This document shows, piece by piece, positions 25,414-35,152 of a stretch of DNA of 64,000 nt. The stretch comes from Dyadobacter luticola. Lineage in GTDB: Bacteria; Bacteroidota; Bacteroidia; Cytophagales; Spirosomataceae. A model generated the notes under the pieces. That model saw only the letters and a program-made list of their open reading frames with translations, was not told the origin of the DNA and searched no databases. Position numbers and translations under genes: made by a program. The DNA lies in contig NZ_VCEJ01000002.1 in NCBI RefSeq assembly GCF_005860805.1, positions 1,968,375 through 2,032,374 of the forward strand, read 5' to 3'. Numbering within the stretch: the stretch's first letter is position 1; the number at the start of each line of letters is the position of its first letter.

Positions 25414-25962
25414 ATGAACAAAAAACTCATCCCCCTACTGCTTGTTTTAGTAGCCATCTTTCAAGGCTGTCGCGGTCCCGAAGGACCTCCGGGACCTGAG
25501 GGTGGAAGCGTAGATATCGTGGGCACGACTTTTGATCTCACAGGCGTGAACTTCACTGCCGATCAGGACTATCAGTTTGGATTGACTTACGCTGCGGCGA
25601 AAGTCAAAGTTTTGGAGTCGGACGCCGTGCTGGTTTACATTCTTTGGGGAACTGTTAAATCCGAAGGTCAGGACGTAAATGCTTACAGACTATTGCCTCA
25701 GACAGCTTTCTTCACAAATGGCGGTATTTTAACCTATAATTTTGACCAAACGAAAAACGACTTCTCGATTTTCCTTGATGGTAATGTAAACAGAGCGACG
25801 CTGTCTGATGATTATACCAAAAACCAGGAATTCCGCATCGTAGTGGTACCAGCGGATTTTGCAGCCCGAACAAACGGAACGGTTGATTTCAAAGATTACA
25901 ATGCAGTGGTGAAGCATTTTAACATTGACGAGTCCAAAATCAGAAAGATTTCGGCACAATAA
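25414..25962 (+). CDS. Hypothetical lipoprotein with short collagen-like segment
   Basis: A 182-residue predicted lipoprotein: signal sequence MNKKLIPLLLVLVAIFQGC with the lipobox Cys at residue 19, immediately followed by a collagen-like run GPEGPPGPEGG of three or four G-x-y triplets. The rest is a beta-rich domain (VDIVGTTFDLTGVNFTAD, AVLVYILWGTVKSEG, FRIVVVPADFAA) of a kind common in Bacteroidota lipoproteins with no assigned function. The collagen-like run may act as a stalk placing the domain away from the membrane. The next gene, also secreted, starts 79 bp downstream. Confidence 0.8.
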   Translation: MNKKLIPLLLVLVAIFQGCRGPEGPPGPEGGSVDIVGTTFDLTGVNFTADQDYQFGLTYAAAKVKVLESDAVLVYILWGTVKSEGQDVNAYRLLPQTAFFTNGGILTYNFDQTKNDFSIFLDGNVNRATLSDDYTKNQEFRIVVVPADFAARTNGTVDFKDYNAVVKHFNIDESKIRKISAQ

Positions 25963-26041
25963 TCAGAATAAAGTGTATTTTTAAATTTATCAAATCCGGC
26001 GGCTAGCCGTATCGCTATCCGCCGGGTTGCTTTTCCAGATT

Positions 26042-26662
26042 ATGAAAAACATTTTTTGCACACTTTTTTTATTGACCCTTACGGCATCGCTGCTGTTCGC
26101 ACAGAATTTTGCCAGCGAAACCGAAGCTTTTAGAAAAAACTACCGGGACGAATTTTTGCATACGTCCAATTCGCCTTTGAAAAAGGATGACTTAAGGTAT
26201 CTGCAATTCTTCGAGCCGGACTCTAATTATAAAGTGGTAGCAAAATTTGAGCGGAAAAGAGGCCAGTCTTTTGAAATGCCAACATACAGCGGCGTTAACA
26301 AAACCTACGTACGATACGGCGTGTTGAAATTCCGCGTAAATGGCCGGAGACAAACATTGAATGTTTACCGAAGTTTAAGCCTTCAATCGGTTGCCAAATA
26401 CAAGGATTACCTTTTCATTCCTTTTAAAGACAAGACCAACGGACAAATATCTTACGGCGGCGGACGCTATATTGACCTGAAAACGACCGACTTGAAGAAC
26501 AACACCTACGTACTTGATTTTAACAAGGCTTATAACCCCTACTGCGCATACAGCGACGGCTATAATTGCCCGATCCCGCCAGCTGCCAACCACCTTTCGG
26601 TGGAGATCAACGCCGGGGAGAAAAAATTCGGCAAGGAACATGAAGCCGCAAGCCTTAAATAA
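26042..26662 (+). CDS. DUF1684-family secreted protein
   Basis: A 206-residue protein starting at the ATG at 26042 (MKNIFCTLFLLTLTASLLFA signal peptide); an upstream in-frame start at 26027 adds only MLFQI. DUF1684 features are visible: FRKNYRDEFLHTSNSPLKKD, LRYLQFFEPDSNYKV, the FEMPTYSG stretch, YLFIPFKDKTNGQISYGGGR and YNPYCAYSDGYNCPIPP. The family is widespread, conserved and without known activity; it is not an enzyme I can assign. It follows the collagen-like lipoprotein and is ended by a bidirectional terminator. Confidence 0.9.
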   Translation: MKNIFCTLFLLTLTASLLFAQNFASETEAFRKNYRDEFLHTSNSPLKKDDLRYLQFFEPDSNYKVVAKFERKRGQSFEMPTYSGVNKTYVRYGVLKFRVNGRRQTLNVYRSLSLQSVAKYKDYLFIPFKDKTNGQISYGGGRYIDLKTTDLKNNTYVLDFNKAYNPYCAYSDGYNCPIPPAANHLSVEINAGEKKFGKEHEAASLK

Positions 26663-26682
26663 CATTGTAATTCACAACACAC

Positions 26683-26717
26683 AAAAAAAACCTGATTCTT
26701 CCGAATCAGGTTTTTTT
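26683..26717. terminator. Bidirectional intrinsic terminator
   Basis: CCTGATTC (26691-26698) and GAATCAGG (26703-26710) form an 8-bp stem with a TTCC loop, flanked by A8 and T7, so the stem can extend and the signal works for both the DUF1684 gene and the converging YcxB-like gene. Confidence 0.88.
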
Positions 26718-26730
26718 ACTTCTTATCTTT

Positions 26731-27303
26731 TTATTTCTTCTCCTCGACCTTCTCAGATTTCAAAATTTCTTTTTGCTTTAATATCCGCTCAAAAACCTTG
26801 ATATCGTGCTCGGAAGTAAAAATCGAAAATGGTAAATGCAGGAACTGCCCTTTTGAAATCACCAGCACGTAAGCGTCTTCATCTTTGTAACCTTCCATAA
26901 TCTGCTCCCATTTCATTACGCTCCCTTCTTTCTGGTTGAGCTTCATCAGGATCTGGCGGTTATCAATTTCGTATGAAAACTTCTCGAACATCGGCTTGTA
27001 TTGCGCCAGCTGGGTGATACCCGTAAACTGGACCAGCCAGAAAAGTACATATAATATAGAGGCTACGACGACGGTAATGTAAATCCAAATGTTGGGATAA
27101 ACGTCGGTAAGGTTCAAAACAGCGTTGATCAGGAGCAGCGCCAGGGGCACCATAATCCATTTCAATTGTGTCTTGAAAAAATAACGCATGGCCAGGCTAA
27201 TATACTTCTTGGTAGGTAGTGCGTATTTTTTAGTACGAACCGCAGCCGGGTTCGTGGGCATTTGATAGACGGGTTGATGTTTGTTTACCGAAACTTTGGC
27301 CAT
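26731..27303 (-). CDS. YcxB-like membrane protein
   Basis: A 190-residue protein with two central transmembrane helices (about residues 48-66 and 72-94), a cytoplasmic basic N-terminus and a C-terminal YcxB-like domain (FSYEIDNRQILMKLNQKEG, VMKWEQIMEGYKDEDAYVL, FLHLPFSIFTSEHDIKVFERIL). The family is of unknown function. A possible promoter upstream has a perfect -7 box (minus-strand TAAATTTG, plus 27373-27380) but its best -33 TTG is only 15 bases away. The charged C-terminus (KSEKVEEKK) is probably cytoplasmic. Confidence 0.8.
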   Translation of the reverse strand: MAKVSVNKHQPVYQMPTNPAAVRTKKYALPTKKYISLAMRYFFKTQLKWIMVPLALLLINAVLNLTDVYPNIWIYITVVVASILYVLFWLVQFTGITQLAQYKPMFEKFSYEIDNRQILMKLNQKEGSVMKWEQIMEGYKDEDAYVLVISKGQFLHLPFSIFTSEHDIKVFERILKQKEILKSEKVEEKK

Positions 27304-27524
27304 AACTTGATTTAGAATTAACTATTCGGGTTTTTCAGGATTTGTATCCATAATCTTCCGAAAAATGAAGTGCAAATTTAGAAAAAAGCGGGCGACAATC
27401 AGAAAGGCGGGGAAATAAAAAGTAGTTAGGAGAAATAAGTGTAATTTGTCTTTGGTAACTGCGTTGAACATTCGGACGCCTCCGGATCAGGTATGTTGGG
27501 TGAAACACGATAATATCAAGCTAA

Positions 27525-29585
27525 ATGAGTTTTCTTTTTCCTTCTTTTTTGTGGGGTTTGCTGGCTGTATCTATTCCAATTGCAATACATATATTCAATT
27601 TCCGGCGCACGAAGAAGGTTTATTTTACCAATGTTGCCTTCCTGAAAGCCGTCGATACCAAGACGAGATCTGTGCGCCAGATCAAACATTGGCTCGTTTT
27701 GGCTGCGCGGATTCTCGCCATAACTTGCCTCGCCCTGGCCTTTGCCCAGCCGTTTCTTCCCGCAAAAAGTACATTAGCCGTTGACAGAAAGGGAATTACA
27801 AGCCTATACCTCGACAATTCCATGAGCATGGAAACCGAGCTCAACAACAAACGCTACCTCGACATTGCCACCAGCCGCCTCGGCGACCTGCTCGGAATTT
27901 TTAAAAATGCCACATCCCTGCAACTGGTTACCAACGATTTTTCCGCTCAGGAACAAGGTATTTATCCAGCCGAAAAGCTCCGCGACCGGCTGACTACCAT
28001 CGGACTTTCCAATACGCCGCGCACCTTGTCGCAGGTAAACCAGCGGCAGGAAAACTTGGCAGAAAGACACCAGAGCAGCGGTAAAAACCAGTTTTTCTGG
28101 TTTTCTGATTTTCAGAAAAGTACGGCAGGGAATTTATCAGAATTAAAGATCGACTCGACCAACCAGCTTTTCCTGGTACCGATCCAGGCCCAGGTCGAGA
28201 AGAATGTATTCGTGGATTCCGCCTGGCTCAATACCCCGTTTATCAGGGAGTTGCAGAACAACATTCTCTTCGTAAAAGTCAGTAACTCAGGCACCGAGGA
28301 AGCCAAGAATGTCGTCTTGAAACTTAGCCTCGACAACACGCAGGCTTCCACAGCCTCCGCCAATGTACCCGCAAATGGTAGCGCGACCGCAAAGTTCAAC
28401 TTCAATTTAAAAGGCAAAGGTTTTAAAAAGGGGCAGATCACCTTCGACGATTTCCCGGTAACCTTTGACAATGATTACTTTTTTGTCCTGAATTCCTCGC
28501 CGCTGATCAGCGTGCTGCACATTTACGGGGAAAAGTTTGAGGGGAACTATATTGAGAATGTGTACGATAATGATAGCCTTTTCGCGCTACAAAGTTTCAG
28601 CGCACAGAATGTGGATCCGGGTTTGATCAAAAGTTCTGACCTCGTCATTCTCGAAGGAGTAACCCAGCTTTCGGGCTCGCTGCCGCAGGATTTGCAGGAT
28701 TTTGTCAAAAAAGGTGGAAGCCTGGCCGTGGTACCACCCACTGCTGCGAATGCTGAAAGTTATGCGCGTTTTCTGAGCGGATTCGGTATTGGCGGATTAA
28801 ATGTTGCCGGAAATGCTGCTCCTGCCCCGCTCCCACTCGCCGCCCCCGACCGGAATAATCCGTTTTTCAGTGATGTTTTTGAAGAATCCGTCCGGCAGGA
28901 ATTGAATTTGAATTTACCCTCTGCCTCACCCACTTGGAGCTGGGCGAATGCGGGTCAGCCGCTGCTATCGATGCGAAGCGGGCAGACCTACCTGAACCAG
29001 GTTTCCACCGGAAATGGAAAAGTGTACCTGTTTGCCGCGCCGCTCAGTCCACAATTTGGCACCATGGCGCAGCACGCCATTTTTGTGCCGATTATGTATA
29101 AAATCGCTGCTTCCAGCGTCCGGGCGCAGCGTACGTCCTATAAGTTTGATGAAAATCCGATCAGCCTGACAGTCGAAAATGCGGGGCCGAATCCGGTTTA
29201 TAAATTGAGAAAAGACAAAACCGAGATCATCCCTGTGCAGCGGATTGCGGGCAATCAACTGCTGCTGGAAATTCCGGAAGGCGACCAGCTCGGCGAAGGA
29301 TTGACGGCAGGTTATTATGAGTTGGTTAACAATAATAAAACCGAGCAGATCATCGCCTTGAACCACAACAATGCAGAATCAAAGCTGCAATACTACTCGC
29401 CGGACGAACTGCGCCAGGCATTCTCAGGCAAAAAGAATGTGCAGGTTTTCGATAAGATCGACGACGACGCCTTTTCAACTGCATTTGAGCAGCAAAATAT
29501 GGGCACTACCTTGTGGAAATATTTTCTGTACGCGGCGCTCTTCTTTTTGCTTACCGAGATCGCGCTCATCCGCCTGATGAAGTAG
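27525..29585 (+). CDS. BatA N-terminal domain membrane protein
   Basis: A 686-residue membrane protein. Two N-terminal helices with the BatA signature (PSFLWGLLAVSIPIAIHIFNF, RRTKKVYFTNVAFLK, RQIKHWLVLAARILAI) precede a von Willebrand A-like fold (GITSLYLDNSMSMETE) in which the MIDAS is only partly kept, then a long extracytoplasmic region with beta domains and a glutamine-amidotransferase-like stretch (VILEGVTQL, FVKKGGSLAVVPP), and a C-terminal helix (about 664-683). Such proteins accompany MoxR/BatABCDE systems or stand alone. Here no MoxR ATPase is near, so it is an orphan; function is unproved. The purine genes purKE follow in the same direction. Confidence 0.85.
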   Translation: MSFLFPSFLWGLLAVSIPIAIHIFNFRRTKKVYFTNVAFLKAVDTKTRSVRQIKHWLVLAARILAITCLALAFAQPFLPAKSTLAVDRKGITSLYLDNSMSMETELNNKRYLDIATSRLGDLLGIFKNATSLQLVTNDFSAQEQGIYPAEKLRDRLTTIGLSNTPRTLSQVNQRQENLAERHQSSGKNQFFWFSDFQKSTAGNLSELKIDSTNQLFLVPIQAQVEKNVFVDSAWLNTPFIRELQNNILFVKVSNSGTEEAKNVVLKLSLDNTQASTASANVPANGSATAKFNFNLKGKGFKKGQITFDDFPVTFDNDYFFVLNSSPLISVLHIYGEKFEGNYIENVYDNDSLFALQSFSAQNVDPGLIKSSDLVILEGVTQLSGSLPQDLQDFVKKGGSLAVVPPTAANAESYARFLSGFGIGGLNVAGNAAPAPLPLAAPDRNNPFFSDVFEESVRQELNLNLPSASPTWSWANAGQPLLSMRSGQTYLNQVSTGNGKVYLFAAPLSPQFGTMAQHAIFVPIMYKIAASSVRAQRTSYKFDENPISLTVENAGPNPVYKLRKDKTEIIPVQRIAGNQLLLEIPEGDQLGEGLTAGYYELVNNNKTEQIIALNHNNAESKLQYYSPDELRQAFSGKKNVQVFDKIDDDAFSTAFEQQNMGTTLWKYFLYAALFFLLTEIALIRLMK

Positions 29586-29688
29586 GTTCGGGCGTGTCGA
29601 AATTCTTGAAAATTGCGCGAAACATGCCGGTTGAGTTTTATGTTAGCGGTTTTTAAGCCAATTTTGCAACTCATCATTTGACGCCGCA

Positions 29689-30825
29689 ATGCTTTCATCC
29701 CGAATCGGAATTCTTGGTGGCGGCCAGCTTGGGTTAATGCTTTTACAAGCCGCTGTGGACTGGAATCTTGATATCCACGTCCTGGATCCCGATGCCGACG
29801 CACCCTGCAAAAAAATTGCCCCTCACTTCCAGCAAGGTTCTTTACAAGACTATCAGACTGTTTATGAGTTTGGTAAAAACCTGGACGTGATCACCATTGA
29901 AATTGAAAAAGTAAATGTAGAGGCGCTGGAAGCACTCGAAAAAGAAGGCAAAAAAGTGTATCCCCAGCCTTCCGTGATCCGCCAGATCCAGGATAAGCGC
30001 ATTCAGAAACAATTTTATCTGGACAACCAGCTGCCTACCGCCGAATTTATCTTAACCGAAAATCGCGAAGACGCAGCCAAACACACCACTTTTCTTCCCG
30101 CATTTCACAAACTCGGCAAAGACGGTTACGACGGTCGCGGCGTTCAACGGCTGAGTTCGGAAGCAGATTTTGAAAAAGCATTTGATAAACCGGGATTGCT
30201 TGAAAAAGCGGTACCCTTTGAAAAAGAACTCGCGGTGATCGTCGCGCGAAATGCAAGCGGTGAAATCACGACATTCCCGACCGTGGAAATGGTTTTTCAC
30301 CCGGAACACAACCTGGTCGAATACCTTTTTGCACCTGCGGAAATATCAGGATCAGTAAATCAGAAAGCGCAGGAAATTGCCCGGAAAACGGCGGAGGCTT
30401 TTCAAATTGTGGGTTTACTCGCAGTGGAACTCTTCCTTACTCCCGAGGGTGAAGTGCTGATTAACGAAGTAGCGCCTCGTCCGCATAACAGTGGCCACCA
30501 CACAATCCGCGCCAATGCTACCTCACAATACGAACAACATTGGCGGGCGATTTTGAACCTGCCGCTGGGTAGTACGCATGCTTACGGCCCCTCGGCGATG
30601 GTGAATTTGTTGGGCGAAGATGGCTACGAAGGTCCCGCAGTGTACGAAGGCATGGAAACATTACTGTCGACGGAAGAGGTTTTTCCCTTTTTATATTGGA
30701 AAGCCGTGACAAAACCTTTTCGAAAAATGGGGCACATTACCATTATGGATGCCGACATTCATGCTTTGAAGGATAAGGTTGATTTTGTAAAAAAGAATAT
30801 CCGGGTGATCAGTAAAAAACCCTAA
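29689..30825 (+). CDS. purK: 5-(carboxyamino)imidazole ribonucleotide synthase
   Basis: A 378-residue ATP-grasp enzyme that converts AIR, ATP and bicarbonate to N5-CAIR in de novo purine synthesis. Features: N-terminal SRIGILGGGQLGLMLLQAA, DVITIEIEKVNVEAL, KLGKDGYDGRGVQRL (ATP-binding loop), and the metal site region EVLINEVAPRPHNSGHHTI. Length is normal. purE, the mutase for its product, follows 6 bp downstream. Confidence 0.97.
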   Translation: MLSSRIGILGGGQLGLMLLQAAVDWNLDIHVLDPDADAPCKKIAPHFQQGSLQDYQTVYEFGKNLDVITIEIEKVNVEALEALEKEGKKVYPQPSVIRQIQDKRIQKQFYLDNQLPTAEFILTENREDAAKHTTFLPAFHKLGKDGYDGRGVQRLSSEADFEKAFDKPGLLEKAVPFEKELAVIVARNASGEITTFPTVEMVFHPEHNLVEYLFAPAEISGSVNQKAQEIARKTAEAFQIVGLLAVELFLTPEGEVLINEVAPRPHNSGHHTIRANATSQYEQHWRAILNLPLGSTHAYGPSAMVNLLGEDGYEGPAVYEGMETLLSTEEVFPFLYWKAVTKPFRKMGHITIMDADIHALKDKVDFVKKNIRVISKKP

Positions 30826-30831
30826 CACAAT

Positions 30832-31323
30832 ATGGTTGGAATTATCATGGGAAGCCTTTCGGACAGAAAGGTGATGCAGCAGGCCGCAGACGCACTTTCG
30901 GAGCTGGGCATCGCGTATGAAATGGAAATCGTGTCGGCGCACCGTACACCTGAGCGTATGCTTGCGTATGCGTCCAATGCGAGAAGTCGCGGATTGAAAG
31001 TAATCATTGCCGGCGCTGGCGGCGCGGCGCATCTGCCAGGCATGGTTGCTTCGCTTACTTCGCTGCCGGTAATTGGTGTGCCGGTGTTGTCGAGCAACTC
31101 CATTGACGGCTGGGATTCGGTACTTTCAATCCTGCAAATGCCCTCCGGCGTACCCGTGGCGACGGTGGCTCTGGACGGTGCAAGAAATGCCGGAATTTTG
31201 GCAGCGCAAATTATTGGAGCGACTGATTCTGAGGTCGGAAAACGCCTTGATTTGTTTAAAGAAAGCCTTAAGGAAAAAGTCGCGGCGATGAATGATGAAT
31301 TGAAAAATCAACTTGCAAACTAA
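30832..31323 (+). CDS. purE: N5-carboxyaminoimidazole ribonucleotide mutase
   Basis: A 163-residue class I PurE that moves the carboxylate of N5-CAIR to form CAIR. Signatures: GIIMGSLSDRKVMQQAAD (SDxxxM), the catalytic His in VSAHRTPERMLAYA, AGAGGAAHLPGMVASLT, and LPVIGVPV. Its 6-bp spacing after purK shows a two-gene operon; the pair together handles this step without the vertebrate-type class II enzyme. Confidence 0.97.
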   Translation: MVGIIMGSLSDRKVMQQAADALSELGIAYEMEIVSAHRTPERMLAYASNARSRGLKVIIAGAGGAAHLPGMVASLTSLPVIGVPVLSSNSIDGWDSVLSILQMPSGVPVATVALDGARNAGILAAQIIGATDSEVGKRLDLFKESLKEKVAAMNDELKNQLAN

Positions 31324-31383
31324 TACGTCTTTAGTATTTTCGTGTTACAATAGCTCCACTAAAAATTGAATCCCGAATAGGTT

Positions 31384-32019
31384 ATGGAAGACGAATTCCC
31401 GAAGAAAAGAAATATCCGTCCTACTGAAAAATCCAACTTGCCTATCGTAACATTGCTGGTTTTGGTTGTTTTGGTACTGGCGATGCTCTATGTCGGTTAC
31501 GAATATATTTCTGACAGTTCGTCCAATTCCGAGGAGCTGACTTCGGTGGTAGTCGACTCTACTGCGGAAGCCGCCGCCGCCGAGCCGATCACCGACGAAC
31601 CTGCCGCGGAGCCGATCAAATCGGACGAAGATACCGAAACAGAAAAGCCGAAGGAAGCTGAAAAAGACGAACCTAAAAAAGAAGAAAAGCCCGCAATTTC
31701 TGCGGCATCGATTGGCGGAGAGCAGATTACGCATACCGTGAAAAGCGGCGAAACGTTTTCTAGCATTGCCAGCAGATATAACTTAAAAACCGAAACGTTG
31801 CAGGGATTAAACTCTTCGGTTTCTGAAATCAAATCCGGGGTAACCAAGCTAAAAGTGCAGGTAAAAGCGGTCCACACAGTCGGTCCCGGCGATATTCTTC
31901 GCGTGGTAGCCGGCAAGTATGGCGTTACCAAAGAAGCGATTATGAAGGCAAATGGTAAATCCAAAGACATTTCGGAAAGAGGCGAAAAGCTGATCATACC
32001 TTTTCCTGACAGAAAATAG
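31384..32019 (+). CDS. Membrane-anchored double-LysM protein
   Basis: A 211-residue protein with one transmembrane helix (about residues 21-38) after a basic N-terminus, an acidic Glu/Lys/Pro-rich linker (about 45-108) and two LysM modules (HTVKSGETFSSIASRYNLKT from residue 118, HTVGPGDILRVVAGKYGVTK from about 162). It should bind peptidoglycan from the inner membrane. No hydrolase domain is present, so it may be a tether or a partner of a cell-wall enzyme. It lies 60 bp after purE and is ended by a hairpin. Confidence 0.88.
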   Translation: MEDEFPKKRNIRPTEKSNLPIVTLLVLVVLVLAMLYVGYEYISDSSSNSEELTSVVVDSTAEAAAAEPITDEPAAEPIKSDEDTETEKPKEAEKDEPKKEEKPAISAASIGGEQITHTVKSGETFSSIASRYNLKTETLQGLNSSVSEIKSGVTKLKVQVKAVHTVGPGDILRVVAGKYGVTKEAIMKANGKSKDISERGEKLIIPFPDRK

Positions 32020-32040
32020 CATTCACAACACCTATCCAAC

Positions 32041-32077
32041 AAAGAATCCCGGATCGTGAGACCCGGGATTTCTTTTT
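32041..32077. terminator. Intrinsic terminator after the LysM gene
   Basis: AATCCCGG (32045-32052) pairs with CCGGGATT (32063-32070), with outer A/T pairs and a T5 tract at 32073-32077. It should stop the purKE-LysM transcript; the A-rich left flank may also serve the converging receptor gene. Confidence 0.8.
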
Positions 32078-32103
32078 GCATCAGGATTTAGGAATAATGT
32101 CTT

Positions 32104-35025
32104 TTAAAAGTTTCCTGGGCCACCACCCTGTCCGCCAAAACCGCCGCCTCCACCATTACCTCTGCGCAAACCGCCGCCTTCTCCCCCATCAAAATCTCTT
32201 CTGCGGTCGTTGTTAACAGGCGCTTTTCCGAAGTTTTTCAACGTGTAAGTGAATGTCAGCATCGCATATTGGGTCAGTACCCGGTTCGTAACATCCTGAA
32301 TATAAGTCTCCGTCGTGGTCCGGCTGATGCTGTTGTTTTGTTTCAGTATATCAAATACCGTCAGTTTCAATTCACCCGCATTGTTTTTCAGGAATTTCTT
32401 GCCGATGCTCGCATTCCACAAGGTGAAGTTCCGGTTATAACCTGCGCCCAAGCCCCGGTACGATTGGTTGTTGATATCTGTTTGAAAAACAAAACCTTTG
32501 CCGAAAATCCAATTGACCCGTCCGGTGATGCCCTGGGTGTAATAATTGTTATTGACATTCGGCTGGATCGTATTGCGAACAATGTTATAATTTCCTGAAT
32601 ATGAAACCGTAAAGTCCAGTTTCTCACTAATGTTGCTGCTCACTACTAAGCCCTGCGACACTGCATAAGTATTGGAATAGTTGGCAATGTTGTTGATCAT
32701 CCCCGGCGATCTCAGATAGTTAAATCCCGTGGTCAAATTCACATTGAGTTTCAGCGGCGCTACCGGTTTTCCGTAGGCCAGGAATGTTCTCGCATTCCAG
32801 CTGCCATCCACATTGATCGGCGTAGTCAGCTTCGAGCCGCGTTCCAGGAAAAGACCGTTTGGCAATGTGATCGGCGCTTGTGCGATATATGTCGAATTCA
32901 CAATCGCATTATTGGTTTGCGTCACAAAAACCATCGCATTGAAGCTGTAAGGCCGTTTTGCGCCAGCCAGCGAATACCGGACATTGAAATTATTGCGGTA
33001 TTCCTGTTTCAAGTTCGGGTTACCTGCGGTAAGAGCAATCGGGTTACTGTTGTCGACCACATTCTGCAACTGGCTGATGGAAGGCTGGTTCGTCGAGCTG
33101 CGGTAGAAAGCCCGGAATTGTGTGCCTTCTTTTGACCGATAGCTCAGCATGAAGTTGGGCAAAAGATTGGTGAATGATTGATCCACCTTATTGTTGGTCG
33201 GTGCCAGTTGCTGGCTATACAACCCGGTATTTTGAAAATCAAGCCCCAGGTTCGCTGACCAGGCATTTTTACGATAGCGGTAACCTACTCCGGCGCGGTT
33301 AGTCAGGTAGCGGTTATCAAAATTGTTGGTCAATAAAGTATCCAGATCCGAGTAAGTCATATCGTCAAAACTCATATTATAAGTTTCGCGGCTGGAATTA
33401 CTGTTGCTCAATGTCAGCCCGTAATTAAATTGCAGCTGCCCGGTTTTGCTGATCGGCTCGGTATAGATCAAATTACCGCCCCAGGTATTGCCATTTGATT
33501 TGGTATAACTCACCTGATCGGTCGTATCTCCCTGGATCGCAGCGATTAATGAATCGGGCGTGATCCGGTTATTGTAAGTGAAATTTTTGGAATAGAGGTA
33601 TCTCGTTCCGTTTTTATCATTCAATTGTGTGTTCAGATTAAAGCTGATCGTACGTCCCTTTTTCTCAAAACTGTGGCGGAACAAAACATCATTCGTGAAG
33701 TTATAGCCGTCATTTACATTACGTTGCGAGTTATCAATGCTGTTCAATTTGCTGCCGTCGGCCAGGGTTGTCAAACCCGTTTTTACGCTGTTGGCACTGT
33801 TGTCCTGGAAGCTCAGGCGTGGTGTGATGATCAGCGAATTGTTGGGGTTAATGTTGTATTCCATCCGAAAATTCAGCCGGTGATTAGCATTTACTGTTGA
33901 AGTGCGACTGCTTTCGTTATAAAACTGATTGTCCGCGTCATTAGCCAGAATGTACTTTTGCTGGGTAGTTTGCGCGTTGGTATTGCCAGTCCGGTTAAAG
34001 AAATAGCTACCTGACAAGTCTATCTTTTTTCCAATTTTATTGGAATAATTGAGCCCGAAAGAATTGGTACCCGTAATCCCGCTCTGGTTTCCGACGAGGA
34101 AGTTATTGCTCGCTCCGCCGCCGCCACGGTTACCTCCTCCCCCGCCGCCGCCGCTTACACCGAGCAAATCCTGGCTGGAAAAATTCTGCACATTGATATT
34201 ATTGCTCAATCCAATTACCGAAATCCGCTGGTTACCTTTGAAAAAGCTGATATTTCCGCCTGCCTGATATCTGTTATCCAAGCCATAGCCAGCGAAAACT
34301 TTTCCAAACTGTCCCATTTTCCGGTCGGCCTTGGTCACAATGTTGATCGTTTTTTGACCATTACCATCGTCAAAACCGGTAAACTGTGCCTGGTCGCTAA
34401 GCTTGTCGAACACTTCGATTTTCTCTACAATTTCAGCGGGGAGTGATTTCAATGTCAAAGCCGCATCGTCGCCGAAAAAGGGCTTTCCGTCCACCAAAAC
34501 TTTATTAACTGTCTCTCCATGCGCTGTTACCGTTCCGTTTGTGACGGTAATACCCGGCATTTTCTGGATCAAGTCTTCTGTCGTCGCATCGGGGTTGGTT
34601 TTGAAAGCCGCGGCATTAAACTGCGTCGTGTCGCCTTTTTGCTCCATTGCAGTTACCTGCCCCACTACTTTCACTTCTTTGAGATTGGATACTGCCTCCG
34701 TCAGCTGGATCGAGCCCAGATCAAAGACGTCATTGGCAAGTGTGACAGTTTTAGAGAAGTCTTTATAACTCAGATAGGTTACTTTAACAATGTAAGGAAC
34801 CTGCGTAAACAGACCGGTAAAGGCAAATTTACCATTTACATCCGTCGTCACATATTCCGGCTTGGCGGTCGGTGTGTCACGGGTCACCGCTACGTACGCA
34901 CCTACCACGGCGGTCCGGCTCACGCTGTCGATGACGGTACCGGTTATCTGCGCATTCTGTGCCGCGGCAATATGGGACGTGACCAGGGCCAGCAGCAAAA
35001 GGGCGAATGATGTAATTCTGTTCAT
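32104..35025 (-). CDS. Outer membrane beta-barrel receptor with carboxypeptidase-regulatory-like and plug domains
   Basis: A 973-residue outer-membrane protein starting at 35025 (signal peptide MNRITSFALLLLALVTSHIAA). Residues about 25-110 form a carboxypeptidase-D regulatory-like beta domain (ITGTVIDSVSRTAVVGAYV, DVNGKFAFTGLF), then a TonB-plug-like domain (DLIQKMPGITVTNGTVTAHG, KVLVDGKPFFGDDAALTLKS) and a large outer barrel of the OMP_b-brl_3 type with Gly-rich loops. The C-terminus is an unusual Gly/Arg-rich tail (GGEGGGLRRGNGGGGGFG) rather than a terminal Phe barrel strand. No SusD-like lipoprotein gene lies next to it, so it is not a classical SusCD pair; the cargo is unknown. Confidence 0.88.
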   Translation of the reverse strand: MNRITSFALLLLALVTSHIAAAQNAQITGTVIDSVSRTAVVGAYVAVTRDTPTAKPEYVTTDVNGKFAFTGLFTQVPYIVKVTYLSYKDFSKTVTLANDVFDLGSIQLTEAVSNLKEVKVVGQVTAMEQKGDTTQFNAAAFKTNPDATTEDLIQKMPGITVTNGTVTAHGETVNKVLVDGKPFFGDDAALTLKSLPAEIVEKIEVFDKLSDQAQFTGFDDGNGQKTINIVTKADRKMGQFGKVFAGYGLDNRYQAGGNISFFKGNQRISVIGLSNNINVQNFSSQDLLGVSGGGGGGGNRGGGGASNNFLVGNQSGITGTNSFGLNYSNKIGKKIDLSGSYFFNRTGNTNAQTTQQKYILANDADNQFYNESSRTSTVNANHRLNFRMEYNINPNNSLIITPRLSFQDNSANSVKTGLTTLADGSKLNSIDNSQRNVNDGYNFTNDVLFRHSFEKKGRTISFNLNTQLNDKNGTRYLYSKNFTYNNRITPDSLIAAIQGDTTDQVSYTKSNGNTWGGNLIYTEPISKTGQLQFNYGLTLSNSNSSRETYNMSFDDMTYSDLDTLLTNNFDNRYLTNRAGVGYRYRKNAWSANLGLDFQNTGLYSQQLAPTNNKVDQSFTNLLPNFMLSYRSKEGTQFRAFYRSSTNQPSISQLQNVVDNSNPIALTAGNPNLKQEYRNNFNVRYSLAGAKRPYSFNAMVFVTQTNNAIVNSTYIAQAPITLPNGLFLERGSKLTTPINVDGSWNARTFLAYGKPVAPLKLNVNLTTGFNYLRSPGMINNIANYSNTYAVSQGLVVSSNISEKLDFTVSYSGNYNIVRNTIQPNVNNNYYTQGITGRVNWIFGKGFVFQTDINNQSYRGLGAGYNRNFTLWNASIGKKFLKNNAGELKLTVFDILKQNNSISRTTTETYIQDVTNRVLTQYAMLTFTYTLKNFGKAPVNNDRRRDFDGGEGGGLRRGNGGGGGFGGQGGGPGNF

Positions 35026-35152
35026 GATTTCTGTCAAGGTTTATGCAGTTTAGAGCACCCTTTCCTACAAAAGTTTAATGCTGCTTGACCGCGCTCCCTC
35101 ACAATCGACAGAACTGCCCGGATGGTAGACTAAACCCGTTTTTTACCCGACA

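Noticed and set aside
34049..34267. Pro-rich plus-strand frame of 72 residues
   Set aside because: The proline run is the antisense of a Gly-rich loop of the outer-membrane receptor.
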